A stretch of DNA of 64,000 nucleotides, from the NCBI RefSeq assembly GCF_000002595.2, contig NC_057016.1, positions 1 to 64,000 of the forward strand, read 5' to 3'. Every line of letters begins with the position of its first letter. The stretch's first letter is position 1. A program made the position numbers and the translations under genes. The stretch is from Chlamydomonas reinhardtii (Eukaryota > Chlorophyta > Chlorophyceae > Chlamydomonadales > Chlamydomonadaceae). The notes beneath the pieces are model-generated. The model was not told the origin of the DNA and made no database searches. It saw nothing but the letters and a program-made list of their open reading frames with translations. Positions 22,151 through 33,199 of the stretch are shown here, in pieces.

Positions 22151-25022
22151 TCACCAGAAGTTGTACCATTTGGCCGACGTGTTGAACAGGTCTTCCACCA
22201 GCTCCAGGGTGGGCTGCGACTCGATGGCGCCGGCGCGGGTGCAGGTGCTGGCACCCGCGGCGCTGGCGAACACCACCGCCTCCTATACGGTGCAGTGTGG
22301 GAATGTGCTGGTCAGCAGTCAGGTCACAGTAGCTGTTCAGTACAAGAAGTGCCAAGGCAAAGCCGGTGCCAGTCTTGTGCAGGGCCAGGCAACCATGCGA
22401 CTATTTGCTTGATATGGAGCCTAGTCATGTAAGAAGTCGCCCTGAACTACACCACCCACCTTGAGCAGCCGGGGGTTCGCAGAGATTGCGTCCAGCCCGC
22501 CCGCCTGCGTGTTTAGGGGACAAAGCGCAAGCATCATGTGCCAGGCCAGAGGCAGGAGTATAGAAAACTGCAAAGCTGTCCTGCACATAACACGCTTCAA
22601 TCATGTGCATGCCCCTCACAGCCCTGACCCGCCCCCCCCCGCGCAGCTCTGGCACCTGCAGCATCTTGTAGATGAAGCCCGCAGTGAAGGCGTCACCCGC
22701 ACCGGTGGTGTCGGTTACACCGACCTGGGTCACAACATGGGCCGGGGGGGTTCACAACAACAAACGCTGGTAAGGGGGCATCACCATATCTACGTTGACG
22801 GGACGGCTTTGTTAACCATTGTCATTTACCAGGCTCACAGCACATGCACCCCCCACCTCCTGCAGTCACCCACATCGAACGCTGGGACCACACCGCTGTG
22901 CTCCGCCTTGGTGGGGCTGCGGAAGGAGTAGGAGGCGCCCTCCTGGCCAGCAGTGACCAGCACACCGCGCGCGTTGGGGAAGCGCTCAGCCACCTGCACG
23001 TCTTGGACAGGTGCGTTGTCGTAAGGTGCTTGGCGGCTCGACGGCGCTGCGGTTGGCACTCCACTCTCATGAGGCTTTCACCGCCGCCACAAGGTGGAAC
23101 AGTAAGCCCCTGCTGCTATTTCCCCATCGCAATCATCTCTTACCGCGCCGGGATTGATCAAGGCGAGGGCGAGTGAAATGCCCTGCATATGTGTAGCCGG
23201 CCCGATGACAATCCATACGCCAGTCAGACCAACAAGGGCAGTACGACTACAGTCCTTCGAAAGTGCGGTAGGCACATGAGGAGGTACACAGCAGCACATG
23301 CGGGCCACCCACCATGAGCGCCTCCAGGTCGGCGTCACTCAGCTTAATCACATCCGCAGACTGGGGCACCGAGGAGGGGGCAGTGGAGTGAGCGGCTGCG
23401 TGAGTAAGATTGTGTGCCGCATACGTAGACTGCTTGCGGTTCCCGATAGTTTGCCCCAAACGCCTGGGCCGGCTACCCGATCATAAGCTCACAGCATCAG
23501 CTACTTCACCCCCTTCGGTTTGTCTCCGCACCTGCAGGTACTCCATGATGACGCGCTTGGCAGCGGCCCCGTCCTCCCAGAACACCGGCCGCCAGTTGAC
23601 ATCAATGAGCACAGTGGCACCCACACCTTTGGCGGCCTTGACCGCCTTGCGCAGAGCCAGCGCGGTTGTGGGGTAGGACAGGCCCAGGGTACCGGTCACC
23701 ACCACAGAGCCATGCTGCGAGAAGACGGAGGAGTGTTGAAGAGAGGGCGGGTAGTGCAGTATGGCATACTTGAAGAACAAGGCGTGAGTTGGGTCCTGTT
23801 CGCCTGGCCACCACTGGGGTTATGGTATGGCGGTGCGTGTCTCGCCCCACGGCGTACCCACACAACCTGCTAGCACGCGACGCCACCACAAGCTGCTTCC
23901 CACACCTACCGTGATCTTGTCTAGCGGCAGTCGCTCCGGGTCGATGTGGGCATCCGCATACTCGGACCCTATGCCCGGCAGCCCGAAGCCCGCGAACTCC
24001 CGGTCGCCGTCATCGTCCCTCGTCACGTACACGTCCCGGGTGGGGTGGTCAGCTAGCCGCTGCACACCATCCACATTCACACCGCGCTCTGGCGGGTGTG
24101 GGAGGGCGTAACACAGTGCAAAAGCGGACATCATCAATGAACATGGCGACTGTGGTGCATACAGAGCCTTAGAAGGCATACAGAGTACATGAGACGATGG
24201 GCGACCTGTAGTGCCCCACGATCACATTCCGCTAGCGGAAGAACGAATGCCGCTGTATCACAAACTACAGTCCACTGACAACCCTTGACCCAGCTACACT
24301 CCAGGACTCCCCCAGCCCACCTTTGCACAGCGCCAGCAGCTCGTCGCCCTGCTTGTCGGCGCCCAGGGCCGTCACGAACGCCACCTCCCTGCGGGCAGGG
24401 CGCGGGCAGGCGCGTGAGAGTCCAGGCGTGCCAGGGACGAACATCCATGCCCAGAGCACGCGGCACAATGGCAACGTTTGCCATCTACAGGGGCATGCCA
24501 TCGATGTTGCTATGCAACTAATCCCAGTACGCACAGGCCCAGGCGCGAGCACGCCACTGCGACGTTGCACGGGGCGCCTCCAGCATACGGCTTCCAGCTC
24601 CGCACTTTCTCACGGGGCACACCCTTCTGATCTGCAATCAAATCTGCGTAACAAGGGCATGAGTTGTTGCAATTAGGTGAAGGCCAGGGTATCTGGGCTC
24701 ACGGCTGGGAAGGCTCACGGTACTGCGCGGGTCATACAGGACACCGTCCGCCGAAACCTCCATGCAGCCCCACGGGACAAGGCAACCCCGCTCCCCAGCT
24801 GCCAAGTTCAGTGGCCACGCAACTCTCACCAAACAGCGCCTCGCCGATGCACACCACCTTGCCCGGCGCGTTGGCAGCCCCACTCGCCGGCGCCGCTGCG
24901 TCAGCGCGCACTCTGAGCTGCGGCGCCCGAGCCCGCGATGCAGGTACCACCGAGAACAGTTGAAATTGCGAGCGAGAGGCGGCGCTTCTGCTAGGGCATC
25001 GCTGCGTGCAGACCTGCTGCAT
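22151..25022 (-). CDS. PfkB-family sugar kinase (fructokinase-like), plastid-targeted
   Basis: Ten exons join in phase to 381 aa: 25022-24830, 24643-24535, 24388-24321, 24088-23910, 23714-23532, 23360-23313, 22993-22874, 22724-22656, 22504-22460, 22282-22151. The first 50 residues are rich in Arg, Ser and Ala with no acid until the basic/Ala stretch ends, as in a transit peptide. The kinase follows: VVCIGEALFDLIAD at the N-terminus, PYAGGAPCNVAVA (PfkB signature 1 region, substrate side), and VTDTTGAGDAFTAGF (signature 2) with the catalytic Asp of GAGD and the anion hole intact. Members phosphorylate fructose or related sugars with ATP; the substrate is inferred. The intact GAGD argues for an active enzyme, though plastid fructokinase-like regulators of transcription (FLN) are related. 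It is divergent from RNase H2A, 464 bp apart. Confidence 0.9.
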
Positions 25023-25486
25023 GGTGTTGCGTCCGAGGAGACAGGGCGAACGCCACTGTCAGAATGCTTGCGATGTCGCGACGTGGACTGATTGAATTGT
25101 ATTTGTTTCCAATAAGCACGTCAATTGTGTGGATGCTGCGGCTTGGACGGCGCTACGCTTGAGACGAAAACTTGGTCCTGCCGCAAGCAGGCAAGCAGGT
25201 ACCGGAATGTTTGATCGCGCGCTATTCTGGTACAGTGAACACATGTGGCCAATGCACCGGCTTTCCGAGAACCCGCATGTTGCAAAATCCAATCCGTGCA
25301 TCATGCAGCTGTCATTCTCATTTCCAATTGCGACTGCTTCAGATATTCGAGTTGCGGTTTACATATGGGCAATGTCTTAATTGACTACTTGTGTCGCACT
25401 GTCGCCCCAGTCACTCAGCAACTCGAAACATTCGCCTCTGACAAGGTGATCGACGTCTCATTGCCCCAAACCTTTACAACAACGTC
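25023..25486. promoter_or_regulatory. Divergent promoter region, PfkB / RNase H2A
   Basis: 464 bp between two start codons pointing apart. It must hold both promoters and 5' UTRs. I see no TATA box or repeated operator-like motif. Confidence 0.5.
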
Positions 25487-28400
25487 ATGAACTCAAAAAA
25501 GTACAAGAATACTGCTCTGCGGCGATCTGCCCGCGTAGCTGCCAACGACCTCTTGTGTGGGCCGCGTGGGGGACTGCTGGTGGCGGACGACGAGGACGTG
25601 CCCGCACGCAAATCAAAGCGGTTTCGCGTCGAGACAAGCGCTGTGGGCGCAGACAGTCCCGCGGGAGAGGCGGAGGTGCAAAACTTTGCTGCCTACACCT
25701 GCAAGGGCAAGGAGCCAGAGCTGGTGCAGGATGGGGCAGTCGAGGAGGCCAGCAAGCCCAAGCGGGTGCGTCCCCTGCGTGCCCCACCAGTTATAGCGTC
25801 CGTGGTAGTGGAGCGCTGTGCACGCATACTGAACCCATCACCTGTGGCCCTTGACAGGCACGGGTGCCTGTCACCGCGAAGAATGTTACCAGCTCCAACC
25901 AATCCAAGCCAGGGCCAACGCGTGACGCCGAGGCTGCGCTGCAGGTGCGCCCAACCCACCCTGCCTAACGTACCGTACATTCAGAGTCAAAGCACTTAAA
26001 TACCATGTACCGCCTACACAAGGCGTCCTACGCTATATATCATGTTGATGTGCTTGGCAGACCTCAGGCCTCACTACCATGCACGCTACTACAGGCCGCG
26101 GGGCACGTGTCAGTTGGCGGTGCAGACGAGGCTGGGCGCGGCCCTCTGGCCGGCCCGGTGGTGGCGGCTGTGTGCGTGCTGCCGCACCAGTCAGACACCA
26201 GCTGGCAGATGCCGGCTGGCCTGAACGACAGCAAGGCCATCACGGAAGACGAGCGTGAGGCCATCTTCGAGGCGCTCACAACGGACTCTCGTGTGCGGTG
26301 GGCTGTCTCCATCATTGACCATGAGACCATTGACCGGATCAACATCTTGCAGGTGTGCGAGGGCTTAGAACGCGTCCACGAGCATTGCAGCTCCTGTGAC
26401 CATCTCAATAATCACGCTGACTTTGCTTGCCATGTCATATACGGTATTGCCAAGCACTAGCGTCGCACATCATCCTGCTGGGTCGCAAAACTTATCACAT
26501 ACCTAACCCCGCTCCTCGTGCCCGCTCCTCAACTATGGTCTTTTGTCCGGGGCAGGCGGCGCTGAGCGCCATGCGCAACTCGGCGCTGGACGTGCATGGG
26601 CAGGCGCCGGGGCTGGACTACCTGCTGGTGGACGGAAACAAGTGTGTTGCAAAGTGTGGGGAGGGAGGTTGGGAGGGAGATGCCATGCGGGTGTGAAATG
26701 GTGCACTTGCATCGCTTGGGCCGTACTAATACAGTATGAATTCAGTGTACTGTATTTGCAGCTCGTGTCGGTAGTGTGGTACCGCGCCGTGCAAGTGTTT
26801 CTGCTTTACAACTGCCCTGGCACACAGGCTGCCCAAGGACCTACCCTGCCCCGCACGCGCTGTAGTCAAGGGTGATGCCACGGTAGCATGCATTGCCGCG
26901 GCCAGCATCATCGCCAAGGTGGGCAGCCCAACTCTGCAATGACCATAGGTTGAAGGTGACAGCGCAGCGCCCCCCACACCACCTTGTGGATCCCGGGCAG
27001 GTGTTTTGATGAAGCCATATGCATGCTATGGCTGCCCATGCAGGTGACTCGTGACCGCCTGATGCTGGAGCTGGACAAGCAGTACCCGCAGTACGGATTC
27101 GCGCAGCACAAGGTGCGGTTTGAGATGGAGGGCTGCTGAGGGCAGGCTTCGGAAACGAAACAATCACCCACCATTTACAGCATTCCTCATACCGCAATGC
27201 AAGTCATGATCACCGTCTTGCTCAAGTTTGCAAACGTTCATCACCCGGGGAGGGCAAATGGATATGGGGAGTAAGCGGCTGTGCCCTTACTTGGGCGGCG
27301 TGCCTAATCACAGTCGCACGCCGCTTCCCTTGGCCCCAGCCCCGCGGCCGTCTAATTTCTACGGCGCCTAATAACCAGCACGGGTCTGCCCGGCCATTCC
27401 TAGTTGCCGGGCAGAGACCACCCCCCGGGACGAAAAACACAAGAGTGACTCAAAACCGCGCTAGGTAGCAAAGCCTCCATAAGCTTATAATCAAGTAGGG
27501 TGGGCGGGTGGGAAAAGACAAACTAGCCCTCGGCTCCCGAGCCGTTCACGGCTAGTACGCCAAAACGCAAAGTAAAGTAAATAAAAGCTCGCACGATACC
27601 GATGCAACCAAAAACAGTCCGTCTTTCGAGCCACGTTCACGCATTGGGGCCCATCTTCCGACACACGGCGGTTCCCCCGCCCTTCTCTCCTCGGCCTTCG
27701 CCTACCAAGCATGCGCTTCCTCGCCAGCCTATTTCTCCGCTTCCCTCCTTCAAAACCTGTCTTAAGTTCCGTTCAAGTTTACTAGAAGCTCCGCTTAAAA
27801 CCGCCCTTTGAGATGGAGGGCTGCTGAGGGCAGGCTTCGGAAACGAAACAATCACCCACCATTTACAGCATTCCTCATACCGCAATGCAAGTCATGATCA
27901 CCGTCTTGCTCAAGTTTGCAAACGTTCATCACCCGGGGAGGGCAAATGGATATGGGGAGTAAGCGGCTGTGCCCTTACTTGGGCGGCGTGCCTAAACACA
28001 GTCGCACGCCGCTTCCCTTGGCCCCAGCCCCGCGGCCGTCTAATTTCTACGGCGCCTAATAACCAGCACGGGTCTGCCCGGCCATTCCTAGTTGCCGGGC
28101 AGAGACCACCCCCCACACCAATCCCTCCTAATACCGACAGCTCAAGACTCGCCAGCGTACCGGCAGCTGCCCCTCTCGTGTAGCCCCACCTATGCTGGCA
28201 CTCAGATCCCAGCGGGCCCCACAGACAGCACCCTCTGCTCTAAGCATCTGCAACTCTCTTGTAGCCCCACCTATGCTGGCGCTCAGATCCCAGCGGGCCC
28301 CACAGAAAAAAACCCTCCGCTCCAAGCGGAGTCCCCCCGCACCAATTCCAACTCGGCGACCGCCCAGTTCGCCCGCAAGTGCTCCCACAGGCGCGGCTCC

Positions 28401-31327
28401 CGCTGCTGCTGACGCTTCCCCGTCCGACGGATGAGCACTGCCGCGCCCCTCGTAAAGCCGGCCGCGGCATCGGCCGCCGCCGACTCCTGTCACTCCTCAG
28501 GCCTTGTGCATCAGCGTGTCTCCGACATCGGCAAGTGCGCAACCTGCGTGGACAAGGCTGACACGCATAATTGTCACCCGACCTTCGGCCGGGGGCGATC
28601 TCGGTCACCCGGACGCCAGACCGGAGGCGTTCTCGGTCACCCGGGCGCCAATCCCCGGGGGGTTTTTGTTCGCCCGGATTACCCAAACCGGGGGCGTTCT
28701 CGGTCACCCGGGCACCAATCCCCGGGAAGTTTTTGATCGCCCGGATTACTCAAACCGGGGGCGTTCTCGGTCACCCGGGCGCCCACCCGGAGGCTGTTTC
28801 CCCGTGCCACGGGCTGATTTTGCGAAAAATAAGAGCACATAGCTTAGGCCAGGGCCTCACGCACCTTCAGACGTCACCTCTTCCAGGCGCGAGTCCGTAA
28901 GGCCGCTGCCGCTTCAGCGCCGGCTCCTCGCCATATCTGCTCTCCCCGCCCCCCGCTGTCAGCGGCCGGTGGCGCGCCTTGATCTGCTCTAGCAGCGCCG
29001 CGCCCTCCAGCATCTGCTTCACCTCCGGCCTGGGGTGGCGCATGGCCTCCAGGAAAGCCGGGAAGCTGCCCCCAGCGGCCCTGACCAGGTCCGGCAGCAG
29101 CTGCTCGAAACGGAGCAGCTCCGTGACCTTCTGAGCCAGGGCCATGCCTCGCAGCGCCGCTGAGGTCCGCTCACTGAGGGCCGAGCACGTGGCCAGCTCC
29201 TGCTGCTCCCGCTGCTCCTTCTCCAGGGCCTGGATGGTCTTCTGGAGGTGCTGCTGGAAAGCTGGCACGTTGCTGCCCGCCAGCTGTATGCCTGCTCCCA
29301 TCAGAATCTCCTTGAACGCCGGCGTGGTGTTCAAGATCGATTCCATGTGCATGTCCTTGTCCAGGCCCTGCATAATGTCGCTGACCGCATCCGCGCGCAC
29401 AACGGCTGGCTGCCGCGCAGCCGTCGGTGTGGGCGCAGGGGCGGCCGGAGCGGCCCGCAGGCCCGCTCGGCCGCCCCCTGCCGGGCCGCTGATGCCTGCT
29501 GTGATCCCGACCCGCCGTAACGCCGCTGTCTCAACGTCCTGCTCGCTGCCTTCTGCGAAGTCGTCCTCCTCCGCCGCCAGCAGGGGGGGAAGCGGCGGGC
29601 GAGCGGACTTGGCCGCGCCGCTGCCAACGGCGCCAGTCCCAACCCGCCGCTGAGCCGCCGTCTTCCCGCGCCCAACCTTCTGCTGCGCTGCTTTCTCTGT
29701 CATTTGCTGCTTCTGCTTTCCCCTGCCCTGCGGCTGCCCCGCGCCCAGCTCAGCATCGTCATCGCACAGTGAGGCGTCCAGCGCCAACTCGCCCAGGGCT
29801 TCCTCCTGTGCCGCCCCACCGTTAATCAGCTTCAGCTGCTTCTCCAGCTCCTCCTTCCGCTGTACCAGCTCCGCCTTGCGCGCGGACAGGACCTGGATAT
29901 GCTGCACGCGCGCCTTCAGCTGCTTAAACGTGGGTGTCTCCAACTTTGCGACATCCTGATCTCGTAGCTGCTCGATCGCTGCGACCTGTTCGGCGCGATT
30001 GTCGGCCGCACCAACGCTGTTGCGCGTTCTACGCCCACTGGGCAAAGCCTCAAGGGCACTTGCCGCTAGCTGACGCCGAGCCTCAATCTGCGCAAGCCTG
30101 TTGTTGTAAGCAGACTGTTGTGCCGCCGAGAGCTCGATGCGTGCCAGTTCAGCGTCAATAGCAGAAATAGTGCTCAAGAGAGCCATGAAAAGACAAACTA
30201 GCCCTCGGCTCCCGAGCCGTTCACGGCTAGTACGCCAAAACGCAAAGTAAAGTAAATAAAAGCTCGCACGATACCGATGCAACCAAAAACAGTCCGTCTT
30301 TCGAGCCACGTTCACGCATTGGGGCCCATCTTCCGACACACGGCGGTTCCCCCGCCCTTCTCTCCTCGGCCTTCGCCTACCAAGCATGCGCTTCCTCGCC
30401 AGCCTATTTCTCCGCTTCCCTCCTTCAAAACCTGTCTTAAGTTCCGTTCAAGTTTACTAGAAGCTCCGCTTAAAACCGCCCGCTTGGGCCTTTAATAGCC
30501 TCAGAAATGGCGGTCAATTGATAATGTTTGCTCTGACCTTCACGGCTGCCTTTCTGTAAGGATTATTTCCGCTAGCTTACTCGCACATTCAACTCAGCCA
30601 AGCATACAACTCCACCCGGTTGCTACGTGATGGGTGATGATGACCTCAACTCATTGTATCGCCATGAAGGTTTATATGCCGTGTCGACGTGTCGTCTTGT
30701 TGTACAGATTGTGTAACAGGATTGACACGACTGCCGGTAATAACATTGCTATGTTTCATTCTGGCTGACGCTTCATACTGATGGTGTGCCATGACCGGCA
30801 CCGCACTTTCTACAGGGTTACGGTGTGCCACAGCACATGGCCGCCATCCACACCCACGGCCCCAGTGCCGTGCATCGGCGCTCCTTTGAGCCCGTCAAGT
30901 CCATGACGGGTGCGCTGGCTTAGAGGTGCCGTAGGTGGGCCAGCTTCACGAACACAACCGCGTGCACATGCATACGGCGGTGTAGCCGCTATGTTGCAAA
31001 GTCATGATTTTTGAGCCGTGCTCTGCAAACTATGCCATTTGACAGGCTGGACTCGTGAGAAGCCTGTGGAGACGGAGGCCGTGGACGCCAAGAAGGCAAC
31101 TGCTGGGAAGGTGTGCATGCTCCGTGGGTGCTTGGAAGTGATTAGCAATGGTGGCAGCTGTTGCAGTGACTGAGGAGGCAATAATCACCCGTATGCGGCC
31201 GCATTCATGTTACCTGCGAATGCAGGCTACTACTGCACGGAAGCGCATGCAGTCATCTGTGGACGCTGTGGTCGTTGCTGCACCTGCACAAAGCCAGCGG
31301 AGTGGCAAGCGCTCCAAGCGCAACTGA
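25487..31327 (+). CDS. RNASEH2A: Ribonuclease H2 subunit A
   Basis: Nine exons close in phase to 388 aa: 25487-25801, 25858-25944, 26095-26352, 26556-26641, 26828-26918, 27044-27112, 30816-30909, 31046-31110, 31226-31327. RNase H2A is the catalytic subunit that cuts RNA in RNA:DNA hybrids and at single ribonucleotides in nuclear DNA. Visible family motifs are [19 protein letters not shown] (catalytic Asp-Glu), [16 protein letters not shown] (catalytic Asp), [19 protein letters not shown] (conserved Lys and Asp) and the C-terminal [18 protein letters not shown]. The N-terminal 130 residues are a basic, low-complexity extension absent from compact homologues; the limits of exons 1 and 2 are the least certain. 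The C-terminal tail is Lys/Arg-rich and could be a nuclear signal. Intron 6 is 3,703 bp because a retroelement lies in it. A TGTAA follows at 31460. Confidence 0.93.
27119..27426 (-). repeat. DIRS-like element repeat B2
   Basis: 308-bp terminal repeat at the element's 3' end (minus strand), matching B1. Its outer edge is 6 bp from the exon 6/intron 6 boundary of RNase H2A. Confidence 0.88.
27512..27806 (-). repeat. DIRS-like element repeat A2
   Basis: 295-bp copy of A1. Its junction with B1 (taaaaccgccc/tttgagatgg on the plus strand) presents the two element ends side by side, as the circle-junction logic of PAT elements needs. Confidence 0.88.
27807..28114 (-). repeat. DIRS-like element repeat B1
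   Basis: 308-bp repeat next to the internal region, joined directly to A2. It matches 27119-27426 with about one difference seen by eye. Confidence 0.88.
28178..28312. repeat. Tandem duplication inside the DIRS-like element
   Basis: Two copies, about 80 bp apart, of a block beginning tgtagccccacctatgctgg and ending agcgggccccacag. It lies in the untranslated internal region between the gag-like stop and B1. Confidence 0.8.
28590..28795. repeat. Minisatellite inside the DIRS-like element
   Basis: Four tandem, imperfect units of about 32-70 bp built on 'cggtcacccggrcgcc' and 'aaaccgggggcgttct', downstream of the gag-like frame. The G/C-rich inverted character (cccgg/ccggg) suggests strong RNA structure. 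Confidence 0.78.
28867..30186 (-). CDS. Gag-like coiled-coil frame of the DIRS-like element
   Basis: A single frame of 439 codons fills most of the internal region, and its ATG abuts repeat A1. The N-terminal 170 residues are Glu/Leu/Ala/Gln-rich with heptad character (coiled coil). The middle is a Pro/Ala/Gly-rich linker, and the C-terminal third is helical and ends in a Lys/Arg-rich tail. I see no enzyme motif. Position and composition suggest a gag-type structural protein as in other DIRS elements; this is inference. Confidence 0.6.
   Translation of the reverse strand: MALLSTISAIDAELARIELSAAQQSAYNNRLAQIEARRQLAASALEALPSGRRTRNSVGAADNRAEQVAAIEQLRDQDVAKLETPTFKQLKARVQHIQVLSARKAELVQRKEELEKQLKLINGGAAQEEALGELALDASLCDDDAELGAGQPQGRGKQKQQMTEKAAQQKVGRGKTAAQRRVGTGAVGSGAAKSARPPLPPLLAAEEDDFAEGSEQDVETAALRRVGITAGISGPAGGGRAGLRAAPAAPAPTPTAARQPAVVRADAVSDIMQGLDKDMHMESILNTTPAFKEILMGAGIQLAGSNVPAFQQHLQKTIQALEKEQREQQELATCSALSERTSAALRGMALAQKVTELLRFEQLLPDLVRAAGGSFPAFLEAMRHPRPEVKQMLEGAALLEQIKARHRPLTAGGGESRYGEEPALKRQRPYGLAPGRGDV
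30187..30481 (-). repeat. DIRS-like element repeat A1
   Basis: 295-bp terminal repeat at the element's 5' end (minus strand). It matches 27512-27806 over its full length. The ATG of the internal frame follows at once, so A1 probably supplies promoter and leader. Confidence 0.88.
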
Positions 31328-31459
31328 GCTCCTTAGCTTAGTGATGTCCACGGCCGCCTCCAGCTCCAGGTGTGGAGCAAGCACACGGCTGTCCCAGGCG
31401 TTCCTACGCCTAGCCTGGTAGTTTTCTTGTCCAAATGCCCTTTACACATGCTGTACATG

Positions 31460-31464
31460 TGTAA
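31460..31464 (+). terminator. TGTAA polyadenylation signal of RNase H2A
   Basis: TGTAA 133 bp after the stop codon at 31327, the expected signal and a usual distance for volvocine algae. Confidence 0.5.
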
Positions 31465-32479
31465 CAGATGCATTGACTTCCAGTGCAATCTATAGATGCA
31501 ATGGTTGTTATTGCTTGCCTCTTATGGCAGGTGTGACGGTGGGGGGGTGGGCTTGCGTTCATTGTAGGGAAGGGACTGTCGCCCAGCATGTGGATGGTGC
31601 TGATAAGCACTTGGATATGGGATGTGTATGGGGAACTCCAAGTTAGGGCTTTCGATGTTACTGATACTGCCAGTATGAAGGATGCGGGTGGGGACTAAAC
31701 AGCCACAAGTACAGTACTACCAGCACATGATCATAGTAGTGATGATGGGCTCTCATACCGTACAGTGCCCTCCACAGGTGCGACATGCCCCCATGGTACT
31801 AGGGCCATCTGTGGCTCTCGCCAACACGGCGTCCCCACACGCCGAAGCAATGTGTTGAGTTTGCGCCTAGAACAGACGACCACTCAGGACGGTGTAAGAG
31901 GGCTAGAGGGCTAGTGCTGAGACCGGATCAACTCATCTAGCTCCCTACGTCAACGGACCTAGTCCAGACGGCTGGGGAGGACAGCATCAACCTGTCCTCC
32001 AGACTCTGCACACACACGCTGCGGCACACACACGCCCAATCACTCGCTATCGCTATCCAGGCACTGCCATCAATTCGGGTCAATCCAGAGACGGCCTGCC
32101 CAGCGCATGGCCATGGCGGTGATAAGTGGTGATGAGGCGGTACGTTTGCAGCACAAAGGTCGGCCAGACCGTTCGTAAGTCGGGGCAGACAGCAGCACTG
32201 TTTGTATCTTGCTGCAGTGTTCGGTAGGGAAAGTTCCAAAGGACGTGCAAGGGTTTGCAAGGTGTGAAGTGCATAGGACAAGGAATGGCGGGCCGCCACC
32301 ATTGCGCTGGCCTTAGGGCCAAGCTTAGGGCTCTTTAGCCGCCGACCAAGCAGCACTTGTATCATGTAATTACGGTATCCCCTGGCCCGTGTCATCCATG
32401 CACCCAAGTGAAGAGTGCCCCACAAAACCCCACGACAAAACCCCTTGGTTTCCATAAGTACGAAGGCTCGTTTCTGGTG
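31465..32479. other. Gene-free stretch with repeat-derived sequence
   Basis: No gene seen between RNase H2A and the dispersed repeat copy B. The minus-strand frame 31937-32710 is the translation of that repeat and its flank; it has a His run and no domain. Confidence 0.5.
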
Positions 32480-32755
32480 GTGATGGTGGTGATGGTGACA
32501 CGCCAGGAGTGCAGCGCATTGGTCAGGGCCGCACGCCTGGTCCGCAGCACAGGTGCAGTGGTGGCGCCTCACGGTGCCTGACGTCCGTAGGGTGTGCACT
32601 GCACAAGGAGCAACTCGGAGCTTTCGAAGGGTTTCGAGCAGCAGGGATGAAGCCCCAATGAAAGGGATGGGCGGGTTTTTCGTGCCAAGGCAGTATTGCA
32701 CCCTAATCACCTAGGCTGACGGGCTAGCAGCTGACATAGCTGGAGTTGAGTTTAT
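32480..32755 (-). repeat. Dispersed repeat block s2, copy B
   Basis: Reverse-complement counterpart of 7137-7400. On the minus strand it follows block s1 directly, with about 210 bp between them. Confidence 0.75.
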
Positions 32756-32967
32756 AGTCGAACATGCCTAACTTCGTTGCACATACGGTAGTCAGTTTTG
32801 TAGGCGTCATAAGGATGCGAATTACAATTGAAGGGACAGTCCGACAAGCGGGGGTACACCGTACCCACGCCGCGAGGGACCGCCTCCGGCCCAGAGAGAA
32901 ACACCCACCCCCTGGTTGACTGCCGACGTTCATAGCGTCATAAGGGCCCCCCGGCCCGGGCCTCGGG

Positions 32968-33118
32968 GTCAGATCGTACAGACACTGCCCGCCATGTGTC
33001 AGATGCGTCCCGTTGTCAAGCACAAGCACAGCAGGCACAAACCAAACAGTAATAATCCCCACACCGTGCCACGCTGTGCTCGCCAGCAAAGACCGCAAAC
33101 CAGACACTGGCAGGTCTC
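32968..33118 (-). repeat. Dispersed repeat block s1, copy B
   Basis: Counterpart of 8834-8980. The leading 40 bases (agacctgc...tttgcggtctttgctggcg on the minus strand) are almost identical to copy A. Confidence 0.72.
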
Positions 33119-33199
33119 CGCGTCACAGGCTTGGGAACTACGTCAGCAGGTCCTCTTGCAACCAATGCAATCTGAAAGCCATCCAGTGAAAGCCTAGTC

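Larger units (their letters stand above)
27119..30481 (-). mobile_element. DIRS-order PAT/TOC-like retroelement with split direct repeats
   Basis: Read on the minus strand the order is A1 (30481-30187, 295 bp), internal region (30186-28115), B1 (28114-27807, 308 bp), A2 (27806-27512, 295 bp), an 85-bp linker, then B2 (27426-27119, 308 bp). B1 and A2 abut exactly. This A1-internal-B1A2-B2 order is the hallmark of PAT-type DIRS elements, including the TOC elements of Chlamydomonas, which integrate by tyrosine recombinase and leave no target duplication; none is seen here. The element has one gag-like frame and no recognisable reverse transcriptase, RNase H, methyltransferase or recombinase, so it looks like a whole non-autonomous copy. 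The repeats are almost identical, so the insertion is young. It occupies intron 6 of RNase H2A, antisense to the gene. Confidence 0.85.

Noticed and set aside
27119-28114. Two tandem copies of one short repeat element, one deleted
   Set aside because: The exact A/B order with B1 and A2 abutting and A1 at the far end is better explained by one element with split direct repeats.
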